From NCBI RefSeq assembly GCF_016862175.1, contig NZ_BOML01000059.1, positions 186,001 to 250,000 on the forward strand: a DNA stretch of 64,000 nt, written 5' to 3'. Shown in pieces: positions 8,583-18,235 of this stretch. The stretch is from Paractinoplanes durhamensis (GTDB lineage: Bacteria > Actinomycetota > Actinomycetes > Mycobacteriales > Micromonosporaceae). Position numbers and translations under genes: made by a program. Under the pieces are notes generated by a model. That model was given only the letters and a program-made list of their open reading frames with translations. It did no database searches and was not told the origin of the DNA. Position 1 is the first letter of the stretch; each line of letters begins with the position of its first letter.

Positions 8583-8990
8583 ATGTGGATGCGGTTGTGG
8601 GTGCGGGCCGGGCTGGCGGTGGGGCTTCTGGTGCTCGTCGGGGTGGGCGCGTTCTGGGTCGGTCGCGTGACCGGGGGTCGGCCTGCGGCTGTCGATCGTG
8701 GGTATGCGGCGGGGCATGCCGATGGGGTGCTTGAAGGGCGGGCCGAACAGGCCACGGTGAATCTGCCGGCCGGCGACAAGGCGGTCTTCGACTCCGGCTA
8801 TCTGGCCGGGGAAGCTGACGTCTTTGCCGGGTACGACGGTGGCTGGGACCGTGGCAGTCCGTACGTCATCGTGCTTGTTCCGGGTGGGCCGGGGGTTACC
8901 TATCGCATCGCGTCGCGCGATCGGCTTGAGCCCGGGGTGGGCTACTTCCTCTGCGCGGACGGGCACAGCCTCTGCCAGGCGCCGCGCTGA
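8583..8990 (+). CDS. Membrane-anchored hypothetical protein
   Basis: This 135-residue protein has one N-terminal transmembrane helix (about residues 7-28, rich in Gly/Val/Leu). A Gly/Ala-rich stretch with repeated GY.AGHADG / GYLAGEADVFAGYDGGWDRG spacing follows, and then a short C-terminal domain containing the only two cysteines (FLCADGHSLC). ATG 8589 is an alternative start. The glycine pattern recalls glycine-zipper-type segments, but I do not recognise a family. Confidence 0.55.
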   Translation: MWMRLWVRAGLAVGLLVLVGVGAFWVGRVTGGRPAAVDRGYAAGHADGVLEGRAEQATVNLPAGDKAVFDSGYLAGEADVFAGYDGGWDRGSPYVIVLVPGGPGVTYRIASRDRLEPGVGYFLCADGHSLCQAPR

Positions 8991-8991
8991 C

Positions 8992-9357
8992 TCACGCGGA
9001 CAGGGCGGAATCCAACGTTGGTGGCAACACCACGATGTCGCCGGTCGGGTCCAGGAATGCCACTGCCGTAGCGCTGGCGTTCGGTAGTCAGGGCGACGAG
9101 GAGCTGGGTGCGAGGCTTCGTCGAGAATCGGGACGCCGGCCGACTGCTGCAGGTAGACGCCGAGCATGTCGGATTCGCTGGCGGCGACCGCGATACCGAG
9201 GGCGGTGGTGACCACGGACGGTCCACGCCTCGCCGTCCTTGGCAGCCACCCGGGCCAGGGTCGAGACGAGGAAGAACGCCATGTTGAGCAGGAACAGCCA
9301 GTGGATTCGGCCACCCAGGCTCCGCGGCGGGCCGAACTCATGCCGGAACGCCTTCAC
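8992..9357 (-). pseudogene. Decayed hypothetical membrane protein gene with frameshifts
   Basis: No single frame is intact, but three minus-strand frames join into one sensible protein. It starts MKAFRHEFGPPRSLGG followed by a hydrophobic helix (HWLFLLNMAFFLVSTLA). It continues in another frame as VVTTALGIAVAASESDMLGVYLQQ and QLLVALTTERQRYG, and ends in AFLDPTGDIVVLPPTLDSALSA before TGA at 8992-8994. At least two indels are needed, near 9220 and between about 9060 and 9115. Sequencing error is the alternative. The function was unknown even when intact. Confidence 0.55.
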
Positions 9358-9409
9358 CTACTCATGTTTGTCTGATCCTCGGCGGGGCCGAGCGTCGTAG
9401 GCTGGCGGC

Positions 9410-10249
9410 ATGCGGATCGCGGTGACCGGTGGGACGGGCAAGCTGGGCCGGGCGGTTGTCGCCGGGCTGAGGGAGCGCGGCGACGAAGTGTTCAACCTGG
9501 ATGCGGCGGCCGAGCGGCCGGACATTCGGATCGATCTGACCGATTACGGGCAGACCGTGGAGGCGCTCACCGGGATCGACGACCGGTACGACCGGATCGA
9601 CGCCGTCGTGCATCTCGCGGCGATCCCGGCGCCGGGCATCACCGGTAACGCGGCCACCTTCCACAACAACATCACCGCCACCTACAACGTGTTCGCCGCG
9701 GCCCGCGCGGCCGGCATCACCAACGTGGTGTGGGCGTCCAGCGAGACGCTGCTGGGCATCCCGTTCGACACCCCGCCGCCGTACATTCCGCTCGACGAGG
9801 ACTACCCGGCCCGCCCCGAGTCGCGGTATGCGCTGGCCAAGCACCTCGAGGAGACGATGGCGGCGCAGTTCTGCCGCTGGAACCCGGCGCTGAAGATGAT
9901 CGGCCTGCGCTTCTCCAACGTGATGGACCCGGCGGACTACGCCGAGTTCCCGTCCTTCGACGCCGACCCCCGCGCCCGCAAGTGGAACCTGTGGGGCTAC
10001 ATCGACGCCCGCGACGGCGCCCAGGCGGTCCGCCGCGCGCTCGACCACGACGGGACGGGCGTCGAGATCTTCATCATCGCCAACGCCGACACCGTGATGA
10101 GCCGCTCGTCGGCGAGCCTGGCCGCGGAGGTCTACCCGGACGTCAAAATCACCAAGGAGCTCGGCGAGCACGAGACGTTGCTGTCGATCGAAAAGGCAAA
10201 GCGACTTCTTGGGTACGCTCCCCAGCACTCCTGGCGCAACCACGTGTGA
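9410..10249 (+). CDS. NAD-dependent epimerase/dehydratase (extended SDR)
   Basis: The 279-residue enzyme starts with the extended-SDR dinucleotide motif VTGGTGKLGRAV. It continues with VVHLAAIPAPG, the Ser of ASSETLLG and the YxxxK motif in SRYALAKH. It should act on a nucleotide sugar or a similar polyol with bound NAD. The length is slightly short for UDP-glucose 4-epimerases and closer to uronate-dehydrogenase-like or L-threonine-dehydrogenase-like members. The substrate is unknown. It stands 26 nt before the repeat-protein gene, so the two may be co-transcribed. Confidence 0.8.
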   Translation: MRIAVTGGTGKLGRAVVAGLRERGDEVFNLDAAAERPDIRIDLTDYGQTVEALTGIDDRYDRIDAVVHLAAIPAPGITGNAATFHNNITATYNVFAAARAAGITNVVWASSETLLGIPFDTPPPYIPLDEDYPARPESRYALAKHLEETMAAQFCRWNPALKMIGLRFSNVMDPADYAEFPSFDADPRARKWNLWGYIDARDGAQAVRRALDHDGTGVEIFIIANADTVMSRSSASLAAEVYPDVKITKELGEHETLLSIEKAKRLLGYAPQHSWRNHV

Positions 10250-10275
10250 GGCGCCGCCCGTCTAGGGTGGCACCC

Positions 10276-11664
10276 ATGGCTGACCATGGATGGATCGGAC
10301 CGGCGCTGGCCGCCAACCGGTCCACCCCGCCGGACGTGCTGGCCGAGCTGGCGGAGACGCTCGACCTCGACATTCAGCTCACGGTGATCCGGTCGCGGAT
10401 CGGGCGCCCATCCCTCGAACCGGTGGCCGGGATCCTCGCCGACAGCCCGCACCCCGACGTGCGGATCGAGCTCGCGCGGGCCACCTTCGTCCCCGACGAG
10501 GTGCTGGTCCGGCTCGCCGGCGACCCGATCCGCCAGGTGCGCTGGCAGGTGATCTGGCGGCCGACCGAGGTGGCCGGGGTGCCCGAGGGCCGCAGCTACG
10601 TGCCGGCCGAGGCGTACGCCGTCCTCGCTCGTGACGACGACGAGGTCACCCAGCTGGAGCTGCTCGGCAGCGAAGAGGCTCCGGTGCACGTCAAGCGGGA
10701 GGTCGGCCGCCGCAACGCGAAGCTCCGGGACCGGGTCCTGCTCGCGTTCGGCGAGGAGGGCGAGGCGCGGGCCGCCTACGAACGCCTGCTCACCGCGGGG
10801 AACGACGAGCAGCGGCGGCGGGCGCTGGAGTCCGACCGGTTCCGGCCGCCGGCGGAGCAGGTGCCCCGGCTTCTGGCGGACGAGCCGCACCGGTTGCCGG
10901 CGATCGAGCGGATCCCGCTGGACGACGAACTCGCCCGGGCGCTGGTCGCCGACGACGACCCGAAGGTGCGGCGGGCGGTGGCGGTCAATCCGGACCTGTC
11001 GCGCGAGCTGATGGAGATTCTCGCCGCCGACCCGGACCGGTATGTGCGCAAGGCGCTCACCGAGCGGCCGTACGTTCCGTTCGACCTGCTCGAACAGATC
11101 GACTACGAGCCGGAACCGGAGGCGTACCGGGTGGCTTGGCTGTGGGACCGGCAGCATGACATGGCGCTGGTCGCCGAGTACTCATGGTCGCGCAACCGCT
11201 CCTATCGGCAGACCGTCGCTCAGGTGCGGGGACTCCCGCGCGAGATCGTCGAGCGGCTGGCCCGCGACGAGGACTACAAGGTCCGGATGTTCCTGACCGC
11301 CTTGAACGGCGAGCACGTGCCGATCCCCGTACTCGAAGAAATGGTCCTGACCTGGACCGGCCACAGCAGCTCCGAGATGGCCCGTAACCCACGCCTGCCG
11401 GCCGAGTTCATCGACCGCCTGACCCGCTCGGACGACACCCACCATCGCCGGCTGGCCTCCTACACGGGCCGCCTGACCGAGGAGCAGCGCGCCCGGCTCG
11501 CCGCCGACCCCGACGAGGACCTGGCCGCCCGGATGAAGCCACCGCCCACCGTGGAGCAGCTGCGCGCCCGGCTGGCCAGCCCGTCCCCGGAGATGCGGGA
11601 CGCGGCCGCCCGCCGCCCCGAGCTGCCCGCCGACCTCATCAGACAGTTATGGGCATCGAGGTGA
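10276..11664 (+). CDS. HEAT/leucine-rich-repeat-variant-like repeat protein
   Basis: The 462-residue soluble protein consists of short helical repeats containing phrases such as HPDVRIELAR, DDPKVRRAVAVNPDLS, DPDRYVRKALTERPYVP and SPEMRDAAARRPELP. This D-P-x-V-R-x-A-x-A rhythm is typical of LRV/HEAT-like solenoids used for protein-protein contacts. ATG 10276 begins MADHGWIGPALAANRSTP; the frame is open further upstream only as a shadow of the epimerase gene. The repeats cover nearly the whole chain, with no catalytic motif. The partner is unknown. Confidence 0.7.
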   Translation: MADHGWIGPALAANRSTPPDVLAELAETLDLDIQLTVIRSRIGRPSLEPVAGILADSPHPDVRIELARATFVPDEVLVRLAGDPIRQVRWQVIWRPTEVAGVPEGRSYVPAEAYAVLARDDDEVTQLELLGSEEAPVHVKREVGRRNAKLRDRVLLAFGEEGEARAAYERLLTAGNDEQRRRALESDRFRPPAEQVPRLLADEPHRLPAIERIPLDDELARALVADDDPKVRRAVAVNPDLSRELMEILAADPDRYVRKALTERPYVPFDLLEQIDYEPEPEAYRVAWLWDRQHDMALVAEYSWSRNRSYRQTVAQVRGLPREIVERLARDEDYKVRMFLTALNGEHVPIPVLEEMVLTWTGHSSSEMARNPRLPAEFIDRLTRSDDTHHRRLASYTGRLTEEQRARLAADPDEDLAARMKPPPTVEQLRARLASPSPEMRDAAARRPELPADLIRQLWASR

Positions 11665-11689
11665 CGAAGGATTCGGGTACGTTGCGTCG

Positions 11690-12292
11690 ATGGAGTTTCA
11701 GGACGTCGTCCGGCACCGCCGCATGGTTCGCCACTACGACCCCGACCGGCCGGTTCCGCCGGAGGTGGTCGACCGCATCGTCGACAACGGCCTGCGCGCG
11801 CCGTCGGCCGGTTTCTCCCAGGGCTGGGGCTTCCTGGTGCTGGACACGCCCGCCGACATCGAGCTCTTCCGCACGGCCTCCCGTCCCGCCGAGAACCCGG
11901 AGCGATGGTTCGCCGCGAACGTCCAGGCGCCCCTGCTGATCGTCCCGCTCGCCAACAAGGACGTCTACCTGGACCGGTACGCCCGGGCCGACAAGGGCCA
12001 CACGGATCGCTCCGACGCGTGGTGGCCGGCGCCGTACTGGGACATCGACACCGGCTTCGCCTCGCTGCTGATGCTGCTGACCGCGGTCGACGCCGGCCTG
12101 GGCGCCTGCTTCTTCGGCCTCCCCGCCGACCGCGTCGACACGTTCCGCACCGAGTTCGGGGTGCCCGAGCAGTACAACCCGATCGGCGCGATCTCGATCG
12201 GCTACAGCGACGAGCCGCCCCGCGACTTCAGCAGCCGCCGCCGCCCCAAGGCCGACGTGGTGCACCGGGGCCGGTGGCAGGAGCCGGCCTAG
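11690..12292 (+). CDS. Nitroreductase-family flavoprotein
   Basis: The 200-residue protein begins MEFQDVVRHRRMVRHYDPD, the classical FMN-phosphate-binding RRxxR..D start of nitroreductases. It then shows RAPSAGFSQGW and a GLGACFFGLP segment near the second FMN contact. It should reduce nitro, quinone or enone groups with NAD(P)H as an FMN dimer. It overlaps the stop of the convergent TetR gene by 4 nt. The physiological substrate is not visible. Confidence 0.85.
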   Translation: MEFQDVVRHRRMVRHYDPDRPVPPEVVDRIVDNGLRAPSAGFSQGWGFLVLDTPADIELFRTASRPAENPERWFAANVQAPLLIVPLANKDVYLDRYARADKGHTDRSDAWWPAPYWDIDTGFASLLMLLTAVDAGLGACFFGLPADRVDTFRTEFGVPEQYNPIGAISIGYSDEPPRDFSSRRRPKADVVHRGRWQEPA

Positions 12293-12822
12293 CCGGCGGC
12301 GAGCCGGACGAACAGGGCGTGCGCGGCGTCCACCTCGGCCGGGTCCTCGCCGGCCAGCAGATCCATCAGCAGGCCGCGGGAGACCGCCACGCCCAGGCGT
12401 AGCGCCGCCCGGTCGGTCTCGATGCCGAGCCGTTCGCCCGCGCGCCCGGCCTCGTCCAGCCAGCTCGCGGTGAGCCCGGCCGGGGCCGGTGCGGCGCCGC
12501 GAGCGGCCAGCGCGAACACCTCGAAGAAGAGCCGCACGAACGGGCGGACCTCGGGGCTGGAGACGGCCCGCCAGACGCCGGTCATCAGCTCGGCCGGGTC
12601 GGTCGCGGTCTCGGCCAGCGCCGTCATGGTGGCCCGCTGCTGCGCCTCCATCGCGCCGACCACCGCCGCGAGCAGGCCCTCCCGGGATCCGAAGTGGTAG
12701 AGCAGCATCCGGTGGCTGCTTCCCACGCCGGTGGCTATCTCGCGCAGGCTGCGGTCGGCCAGGCCGTCGCGGGCCGCGAAATCGAGGATGCGGGACAGCA
12801 ACGCGGAGCGGGAATCAGGCAT
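12289..12822 (-). CDS. TetR-family regulator, probably leaderless
   Basis: The 177-residue protein has the N-terminal helix-turn-helix (DRSLREIATGVGSSHRMLLYHFGSREGLL, about residues 22-52) and an alpha-helical ligand domain. Its ATG at 12822 is the first base of a perfect palindrome (12822-12837). No ribosome-binding site fits upstream, so the mRNA may be leaderless and the gene self-repressed at its own start. The divergent SRPBCC gene 9 bp beyond the palindrome is the obvious target. Confidence 0.85.
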   Translation of the reverse strand: MPDSRSALLSRILDFAARDGLADRSLREIATGVGSSHRMLLYHFGSREGLLAAVVGAMEAQQRATMTALAETATDPAELMTGVWRAVSSPEVRPFVRLFFEVFALAARGAAPAPAGLTASWLDEAGRAGERLGIETDRAALRLGVAVSRGLLMDLLAGEDPAEVDAAHALFVRLAAG

Positions 12823-12837
12823 GTACCAAATGGTACA
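12822..12837. promoter_or_regulatory. TetR operator overlapping the tetR start codon
   Basis: TGTACCA-AA-TGGTACA is a perfect 7-2-7 inverted repeat. It begins on the start codon of the TetR gene and lies 8 nt before the ATG of the divergent SRPBCC gene, so one bound dimer could block both genes. Confidence 0.75.
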
Positions 12838-12845
12838 GTGACCGC

Positions 12846-13268
12846 ATGCGCTACCAGGAAACCACTCTGATCGACGCGCCGGTCGAGCTGATCTGGCGCC
12901 TGACCACCGACATCGACGACTGGCCGGCCTTCCTGCCGACCGTGCAGCGACTCGACCGGCTCGACGCCGGTGAGCTGCGGGTCGGCAGCACCGCCCGGCT
13001 CAAGCAGCCGGGGCAGAGCAGTGCCGTCTGGACCGTGACGCGCCTCGAACCGGAGCGCGATTTCAGCTGGCGGACCAGCCGGGCGGGGGTCCGGATGACC
13101 GGCCGCCACCTGCTGGCGGCGGTCGACGGGGGCACCCGGATGACCCTCGTCCTGGAGACCGAGGGCCCGGCGGCCGGCCTGCTGTCGGCCCTGTTCGGCG
13201 GCCTGATGCGGGCCTCGCTCCGCCGGGAGGCGGCCGGCTTCGCCCGCCAGGCGGCCGCGGTCGGCTAG
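12846..13268 (+). CDS. SRPBCC-family (polyketide cyclase/lipid transport-like) protein
   Basis: The 140-residue protein has the START/Bet v1-like opening ETTLIDAPVELIWRLTTDIDDWPAFLPTV and a C-terminal long helix. This fold makes a hydrophobic cavity that binds or transforms lipids, steroids or polyketides. The ATG at 12846 is preferred; the open frame upstream runs antisense through the TetR gene. Expression is probably controlled by the neighbouring TetR protein. The ligand is unknown. Confidence 0.85.
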   Translation: MRYQETTLIDAPVELIWRLTTDIDDWPAFLPTVQRLDRLDAGELRVGSTARLKQPGQSSAVWTVTRLEPERDFSWRTSRAGVRMTGRHLLAAVDGGTRMTLVLETEGPAAGLLSALFGGLMRASLRREAAGFARQAAAVG

Positions 13269-14296
13269 GCCGCCGGGAAGCTGACCGTGATCGCGAGGCC
13301 GCCGCCCGGGTTCGGCACCACCCGCAGGTCCGCGCCGTGGTGGTCGGCGATGGCGGCCACGATGGCCAGCCCCAGTCCGCTGCCGTCACCCGACGGGCCG
13401 AGCCGGGCGAACGGCGCCAGGATCTTCTCGACCGCGTCGGCCGGCACCACCGGCCCGGTGTTGCGGACCGACAGCACCGCGTGCGCCCCGGCCGTGCGCG
13501 TCTCGACCTCGACATGGCCGCCGTCGACGTTGTAGCGGATCGCGTTGTCCAGCAGGTTGCCGATCAGGCTGGCGAGCAGCGCCGGGTCCGCCCGGGCCAC
13601 GACGGCTCGCTGGAGGTCGGTGCGCACGGTCCGGCCGGCGGTGTCGCTGGCAACGGTGAGAGCGGCCAGATCGACCGGCTCGGCGACCCGGGAATCGCCC
13701 TGGGCCAGGGCCAGCAGCGACGTGACCAGCCGCTCCAGCTGATCGCCGACCTGCAGCAGCTCCGCGCACACGGCGCGCAACGTGGCCTCGTCGGCGTCCG
13801 GGTCGGCCAGGGTGACCTGGATCAGGGCCCGCTGGACGGTCAGCGGGGTGCGCAGTTCGTGCGAGGCGTCGGCGACGAAGCGGCGCTGGGCGGCATAGGC
13901 GGCGTCGAGCCGGGCGTAGAGCCCGGCCAGCGTGGCGGACAGGTCGGCGAACTCCTCGTAGCGGCCGAGCTCGCCGTGCCCGGGCAGCCGGTCGGCGGTG
14001 GCGCCGGCCGCCGCCGAGGTGAGCTCCCGCAGCGGCCGCAGCGCGCGCCCGGCCAGCGCCCAGCCGATCGGGGCGGCGGCGAGCGCGACCACGATCAGCC
14101 CGACCGCGACCGTCGCCAGCACCGCCGGAGTGTTGCTCACCGTGCTGGTAGCGGCCGCGCCGAACGGCTGGGTGGACCGGCCGGTCCACGTGCCGAAGCC
14201 GGCGACGGCCACCGGGACGGCCCCCAGGGCGACGGTCGCGGTGGCATAGGACAGGGCGAGTCGCGTACGCAATCGTGGTTTGTCAATCGCCGGCAC
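13265..14296 (-). CDS. Membrane sensor histidine kinase
   Basis: The 343-residue kinase has an N-terminal transmembrane helix (about 12-34), a short extracytoplasmic loop, a second helix (about 58-82) and a HAMP linker. The H-box is SHELRTPL with phospho-acceptor His146. The N-box is LIGNLLDNAIRYN and the G-box is DGSGLGLAIV. It autophosphorylates with ATP and passes phosphate to the response regulator encoded just before it. The two genes overlap by 14 nt. The small sensor loop suggests that it detects membrane stress or a peptide/antibiotic, consistent with the ABC exporter next door (inference). Confidence 0.9.
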   Translation of the reverse strand: MPAIDKPRLRTRLALSYATATVALGAVPVAVAGFGTWTGRSTQPFGAAATSTVSNTPAVLATVAVGLIVVALAAAPIGWALAGRALRPLRELTSAAAGATADRLPGHGELGRYEEFADLSATLAGLYARLDAAYAAQRRFVADASHELRTPLTVQRALIQVTLADPDADEATLRAVCAELLQVGDQLERLVTSLLALAQGDSRVAEPVDLAALTVASDTAGRTVRTDLQRAVVARADPALLASLIGNLLDNAIRYNVDGGHVEVETRTAGAHAVLSVRNTGPVVPADAVEKILAPFARLGPSGDGSGLGLAIVAAIADHHGADLRVVPNPGGGLAITVSFPAA

Positions 14297-14954
14297 GGTA
14301 GCCGCCCTCCCGGACCGTCGTGATGATCGGCGGCTCGCCGAGTTTCGCCCGGAGCCGGCCGAGCGTGGTCTTGACCGTGGTGGTGAACGGGTTGGCGGCC
14401 TCGTCCCAGACGTGGTCGAGCAGCTCCTCGGTGGACACCACCACGCCGGGCCGGGTGAGCAGGTGGGCCAGCACCGCGAACTCCTTCGGGCTCAGCGGCA
14501 CCGGCCGGCCCGCGCGGGTGACGGTGCGGCGGGCCGGATCCAGCTCGACGTCCGCGCAGCGCAGCACCGGCGGTATCGGCGGGACGGCCCGGCGGGCCAG
14601 CGCCCGGATCCGGGCGACGAGCTCGGGAAAGTCGAACGGCTTGGTCAGGTAGTCGTCGGCGCCCAGGTCGAGACCGTGGACCCGGTCGGACAGCGTGCCC
14701 GCAGCGGTGAGCATCAGGATCCGGGCCGGCAGCCCGTGCGCACCGGCCTGCCGGCACACGTCGTCGCCGGAGATGGTCGGCAGGTCACGGTCGAGCACCA
14801 GGACGTCGTACGGAATGAGGTCGAGGTTTTGCAGTGCCCTGTCGCCGTCGGTGACGACGTCCACGGCGAAGCCCTCGCGGCGCAGCCCGGCCCCGATCGT
14901 CCGGGCGAGCAGCTCGTGATCCTCGACGACCAGCACGCGCATGCGGCCCAGCAT
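14283..14954 (-). CDS. OmpR/PhoB-type response regulator
   Basis: The 223-residue protein has a receiver domain with phospho-acceptor Asp55 in VLVLDRDLP, Thr in LMLTA and Lys in YLTKPFDF. A winged-helix DNA-binding domain follows (about 130-222, ending ITTVREGGYRAGD). ATG 14942 (MRVLVVED) is an equally good start. It forms an operon with the kinase and is divergent from an ABC transporter. The gap holds direct and inverted repeats fitting an OmpR-type dimer site. Confidence 0.9.
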   Translation of the reverse strand: MLGRMRVLVVEDHELLARTIGAGLRREGFAVDVVTDGDRALQNLDLIPYDVLVLDRDLPTISGDDVCRQAGAHGLPARILMLTAAGTLSDRVHGLDLGADDYLTKPFDFPELVARIRALARRAVPPIPPVLRCADVELDPARRTVTRAGRPVPLSPKEFAVLAHLLTRPGVVVSTEELLDHVWDEAANPFTTTVKTTLGRLRAKLGEPPIITTVREGGYRAGD

Positions 14955-14965
14955 GCCAGCGCGCG

Positions 14966-15007
14966 GGTGACAGCGGGGTGACGGTCGCTTGTCACCGGGC
15001 TGTCACC
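14966..15007. promoter_or_regulatory. Response-regulator binding region with mirrored direct repeats
   Basis: GGTGACAGCGGGGTGAC (14966-14982) is the near-perfect reverse complement of GTCACCGGGCTGTCACC (14991-15007). Each arm is itself a direct repeat of GGTGAC/GTCACC. OmpR-family regulators bind such tandem half-sites. The element lies between the divergent regulator and ABC transporter genes. Confidence 0.65.
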
Positions 15008-15031
15008 GGCTCCCGCGTAGAAATCCGCGGC

Positions 15032-15735
<704 letters not shown>

Positions 15736-15739
<4 letters not shown>

Positions 15740-16719
15740 TTCGGCTGGCGCTGCGTCAGTTCCGGTCCGCGGCCTGGACCGCCGCGATTGCCCTGGTCGC
15801 CGTCGCCGCCGTCGTGGTGGCGACCCGCCCGCACGTCGCCGCGGCAGGAGTTCAGGCCATCGTGCCGCGGACCGCTTTCGGCCTTGTGGTGATCGTGGCG
15901 CCCGCTCTGATCGGCGCGTTCTGGGGTGCGCCGCTGGTCGCGCGGGAATTCGAGGCCGGCACCCACCGCCTGGTGTGGGCCCAGAGCATCAGCCGCAGCC
16001 ACTGGCTGGCGGTGAAGCTGGCGGTGGCCGGCACCGCGGCGGTCGCGGCGACCGCCCTGCTCAGCGCCCTGGTCACCTGGTGGGCGGCACCGCTCGACGA
16101 CGCGGCCGCCGCCGTCTACGGCACGTTCGACGCCCGCGACGTCGCGCCGGTCGGATACGCGGTGTTCGCCCTGGCGTTCGGGGTGACCGCGGGCCTGGTC
16201 CTCCGCCGGACGCTGCCGGCCATGGCGCTGACCCTGGTCGTCCTGCTGACCACCCGGATCGTGGTGACCGGATGGCTCCGGCCGCTCGCGGTCGCCCCGA
16301 CGGTGGTCACCCAGCCGCTGGACCCGGACCGCACCGGCTACGGCTCGGGCGGCAACATCCTGCTGGGCATCGGCCCGAGCCGGCTACGACCGGAAGCACC
16401 GGACATTCCCGACGCCTGGGTTCGTTCCGTGCGCATTCTCGACGCCGCCGGAAAGCCGCTGACCGATCAGGTGCTGCGGGCGACCTGTCCGGCGGTGACC
16501 GCGGCGAAACCGGGCGGCCCGGCCGGCCCGGCGCCGGAATCGGTACGGCTGCAGATGCACGATTGTGTGACCCGGATCGGCGACAAATACCACGAGGTGA
16601 TCACCTATCAACCGGGCGATCGCTATTGGACCTTCCAATGGTGGGAGTTCGCCATTTTCGTGGTACTGGCGGCAATTCTAGGCGGATACGCCTTCCAGCG
16701 GCTGCGACGCACGGCCTAG
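15736..16719 (+). CDS. ABC transporter permease
   Basis: The 327-residue membrane protein has about six hydrophobic helices, four to five in the first 200 residues and one at the C-terminus (FAIFVVLAAILGGYAF). A soluble extracytoplasmic segment of roughly 100 residues with two cysteines lies before the last helix. The motif FWGAPLVAREFEAGTHRLVWAQSISR matches ABC-2-type permeases. It pairs with the ATPase upstream. The substrate is unknown. Its 3' end overlaps the convergent glycosyltransferase gene by 42 bp. Confidence 0.85.
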
Positions 16720-17937
16720 CCGGTGCGCGCCCCGCGGTCGGGCCCGCTGCCGGCCGGGCGGCCGCAGCGGCAGCCCGATCAGCAGCGCCAGGCTCACCAG
16801 CACGTACAGGTTGGCGGTCAGGAAACCGAGGAGCCCGTTATAGGTGTGCCAGACCAGATGGCTGCACAGCAGGCCGTAGGCGGCCAGCAGGCCGACCAGC
16901 GCGACCAGGCGCCGGCGGCCCGGGACGTCCCGGGCCGCCGCGTGATCGAAGAGCACGGCGAGCGCCGGGATCAGCCACACCAGGTGGTAGACCCAGGTCA
17001 TCGGGCTGATCAGGCAGGCGACGATGGCCGCCAGCGCGAACCCGGCGACCCGGTCGGCGAGCCCGCCGCTGCGGCGCACCCGCCACAGCCAGACCGCCAG
17101 CACCAGGGCGGTGGCGGCGACCCAGAACATCGTGGCGCCGTGCGGGTACACCCGGTGCATGGTGCCGTTGAGCGACTGGTTGTCGGTCCAGGACGGCTCG
17201 CCGATCCGCTGGATGTCGAAGAGTTTGCTGGTCCAGAAGTCGATCGACTCGTGCGGGGCGGCCACGGCCGACAGCAGCGTGACCCCGGCCGCGGTGGCCG
17301 CGGCGGTGAAGGCGGCCCGCCGCTCCCGGATGATCAGGAGGTAGGCGATGAAGATCGCCGGGGTCAGCTTGACCGCGGTCGCGACGCCGATGCCGATGCC
17401 GGTCAGGACGTGCCGGCGCGGCAGGGCGACCAGCAGGTCGACGGCGACCAGCGCGAGCAGCAGGATGTTGATCTGGCCGTAGCTGAGGGTGGAGTCCCAC
17501 GGCTCGAACGGCACCAGCAGCACGTCCGCCGCGGCGACCACCAGCGGCAGCCACCAGACCCGCCGCTGGGCGGTCCAGCGCAGCAGCAGAGCCAGGATCA
17601 GCGGCGTCGCGGCCGCCGAGGCGAACGCCTGGATGGTGCTGATCGCGGGCCAGGGCAGCACCGCCATCGGGCCCATGATGATCGCGGCGAACGGCGGGTA
17701 GGTGAAACCCCAGCTCCGCCCGTCGTCCGGCAGGCCGTACCCGTAGAGCGAGCCGCCGTGCCACCACGAGTGGACCGCGCCCGCATACACCTGGAGGTCG
17801 AACGAATCGTGCCGCAGGCTGACCCGATGGGCGTAGACCATGTTGAACGCCACGACGGCCAGAATCACCGCTGTCCCGATAATCGTGCGTTTCCGCGATG
17901 ACCAGGCGGCAATACGGTCGCGTACGGGAATTGCCAT
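16678..17937 (-). CDS. GT87-type polyprenol-phosphate-dependent mannosyltransferase-like membrane protein
   Basis: The 419-residue protein has about ten transmembrane helices. The N-terminal extracytoplasmic loop reads SFDLQVYAGAVHSWWHGGSLYGYG and is followed by FTYPPFAAIIMGP. This Asp-containing loop and the YPP motif are hallmarks of the GT-C glycosyltransferase family 87 of actinobacteria (mycobacterial PimE and relatives). Such enzymes move mannose or a related sugar from a polyprenyl phosphate carrier to glycolipids on the outer membrane face. The acceptor is not predictable. The gene is monocistronic. Confidence 0.85.
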   Translation of the reverse strand: MAIPVRDRIAAWSSRKRTIIGTAVILAVVAFNMVYAHRVSLRHDSFDLQVYAGAVHSWWHGGSLYGYGLPDDGRSWGFTYPPFAAIIMGPMAVLPWPAISTIQAFASAAATPLILALLLRWTAQRRVWWLPLVVAAADVLLVPFEPWDSTLSYGQINILLLALVAVDLLVALPRRHVLTGIGIGVATAVKLTPAIFIAYLLIIRERRAAFTAAATAAGVTLLSAVAAPHESIDFWTSKLFDIQRIGEPSWTDNQSLNGTMHRVYPHGATMFWVAATALVLAVWLWRVRRSGGLADRVAGFALAAIVACLISPMTWVYHLVWLIPALAVLFDHAAARDVPGRRRLVALVGLLAAYGLLCSHLVWHTYNGLLGFLTANLYVLVSLALLIGLPLRPPGRQRARPRGAHRLGRASQPLEGVSA

Positions 17938-18235
17938 TGCTGTTTCCGTTCCTCATGCTTCCGGGCGGCGACGCAGAGATTACCGACGGCGCAGGTCGGC
18001 AGTTATCGGTGCGATGGCGGACCCGGAACAGCCGAAAGGACGGGGGCGAAAAGCGTCATCGAGTTCGAAATGGCGCGGACGGCGATTCATCGCCGATAAA
18101 GTCGGCAACCGGTACGGGGTCGCCCGTACGGCTGACGAAAACAACCGTTGCGCCGATCCACTGTGGTCTATTCGCGACCAGAATGGGTCGGCGCGGGCGG
18201 GGGCCGACACCCGCCCCTTCACGGTGGAGTGCTCG

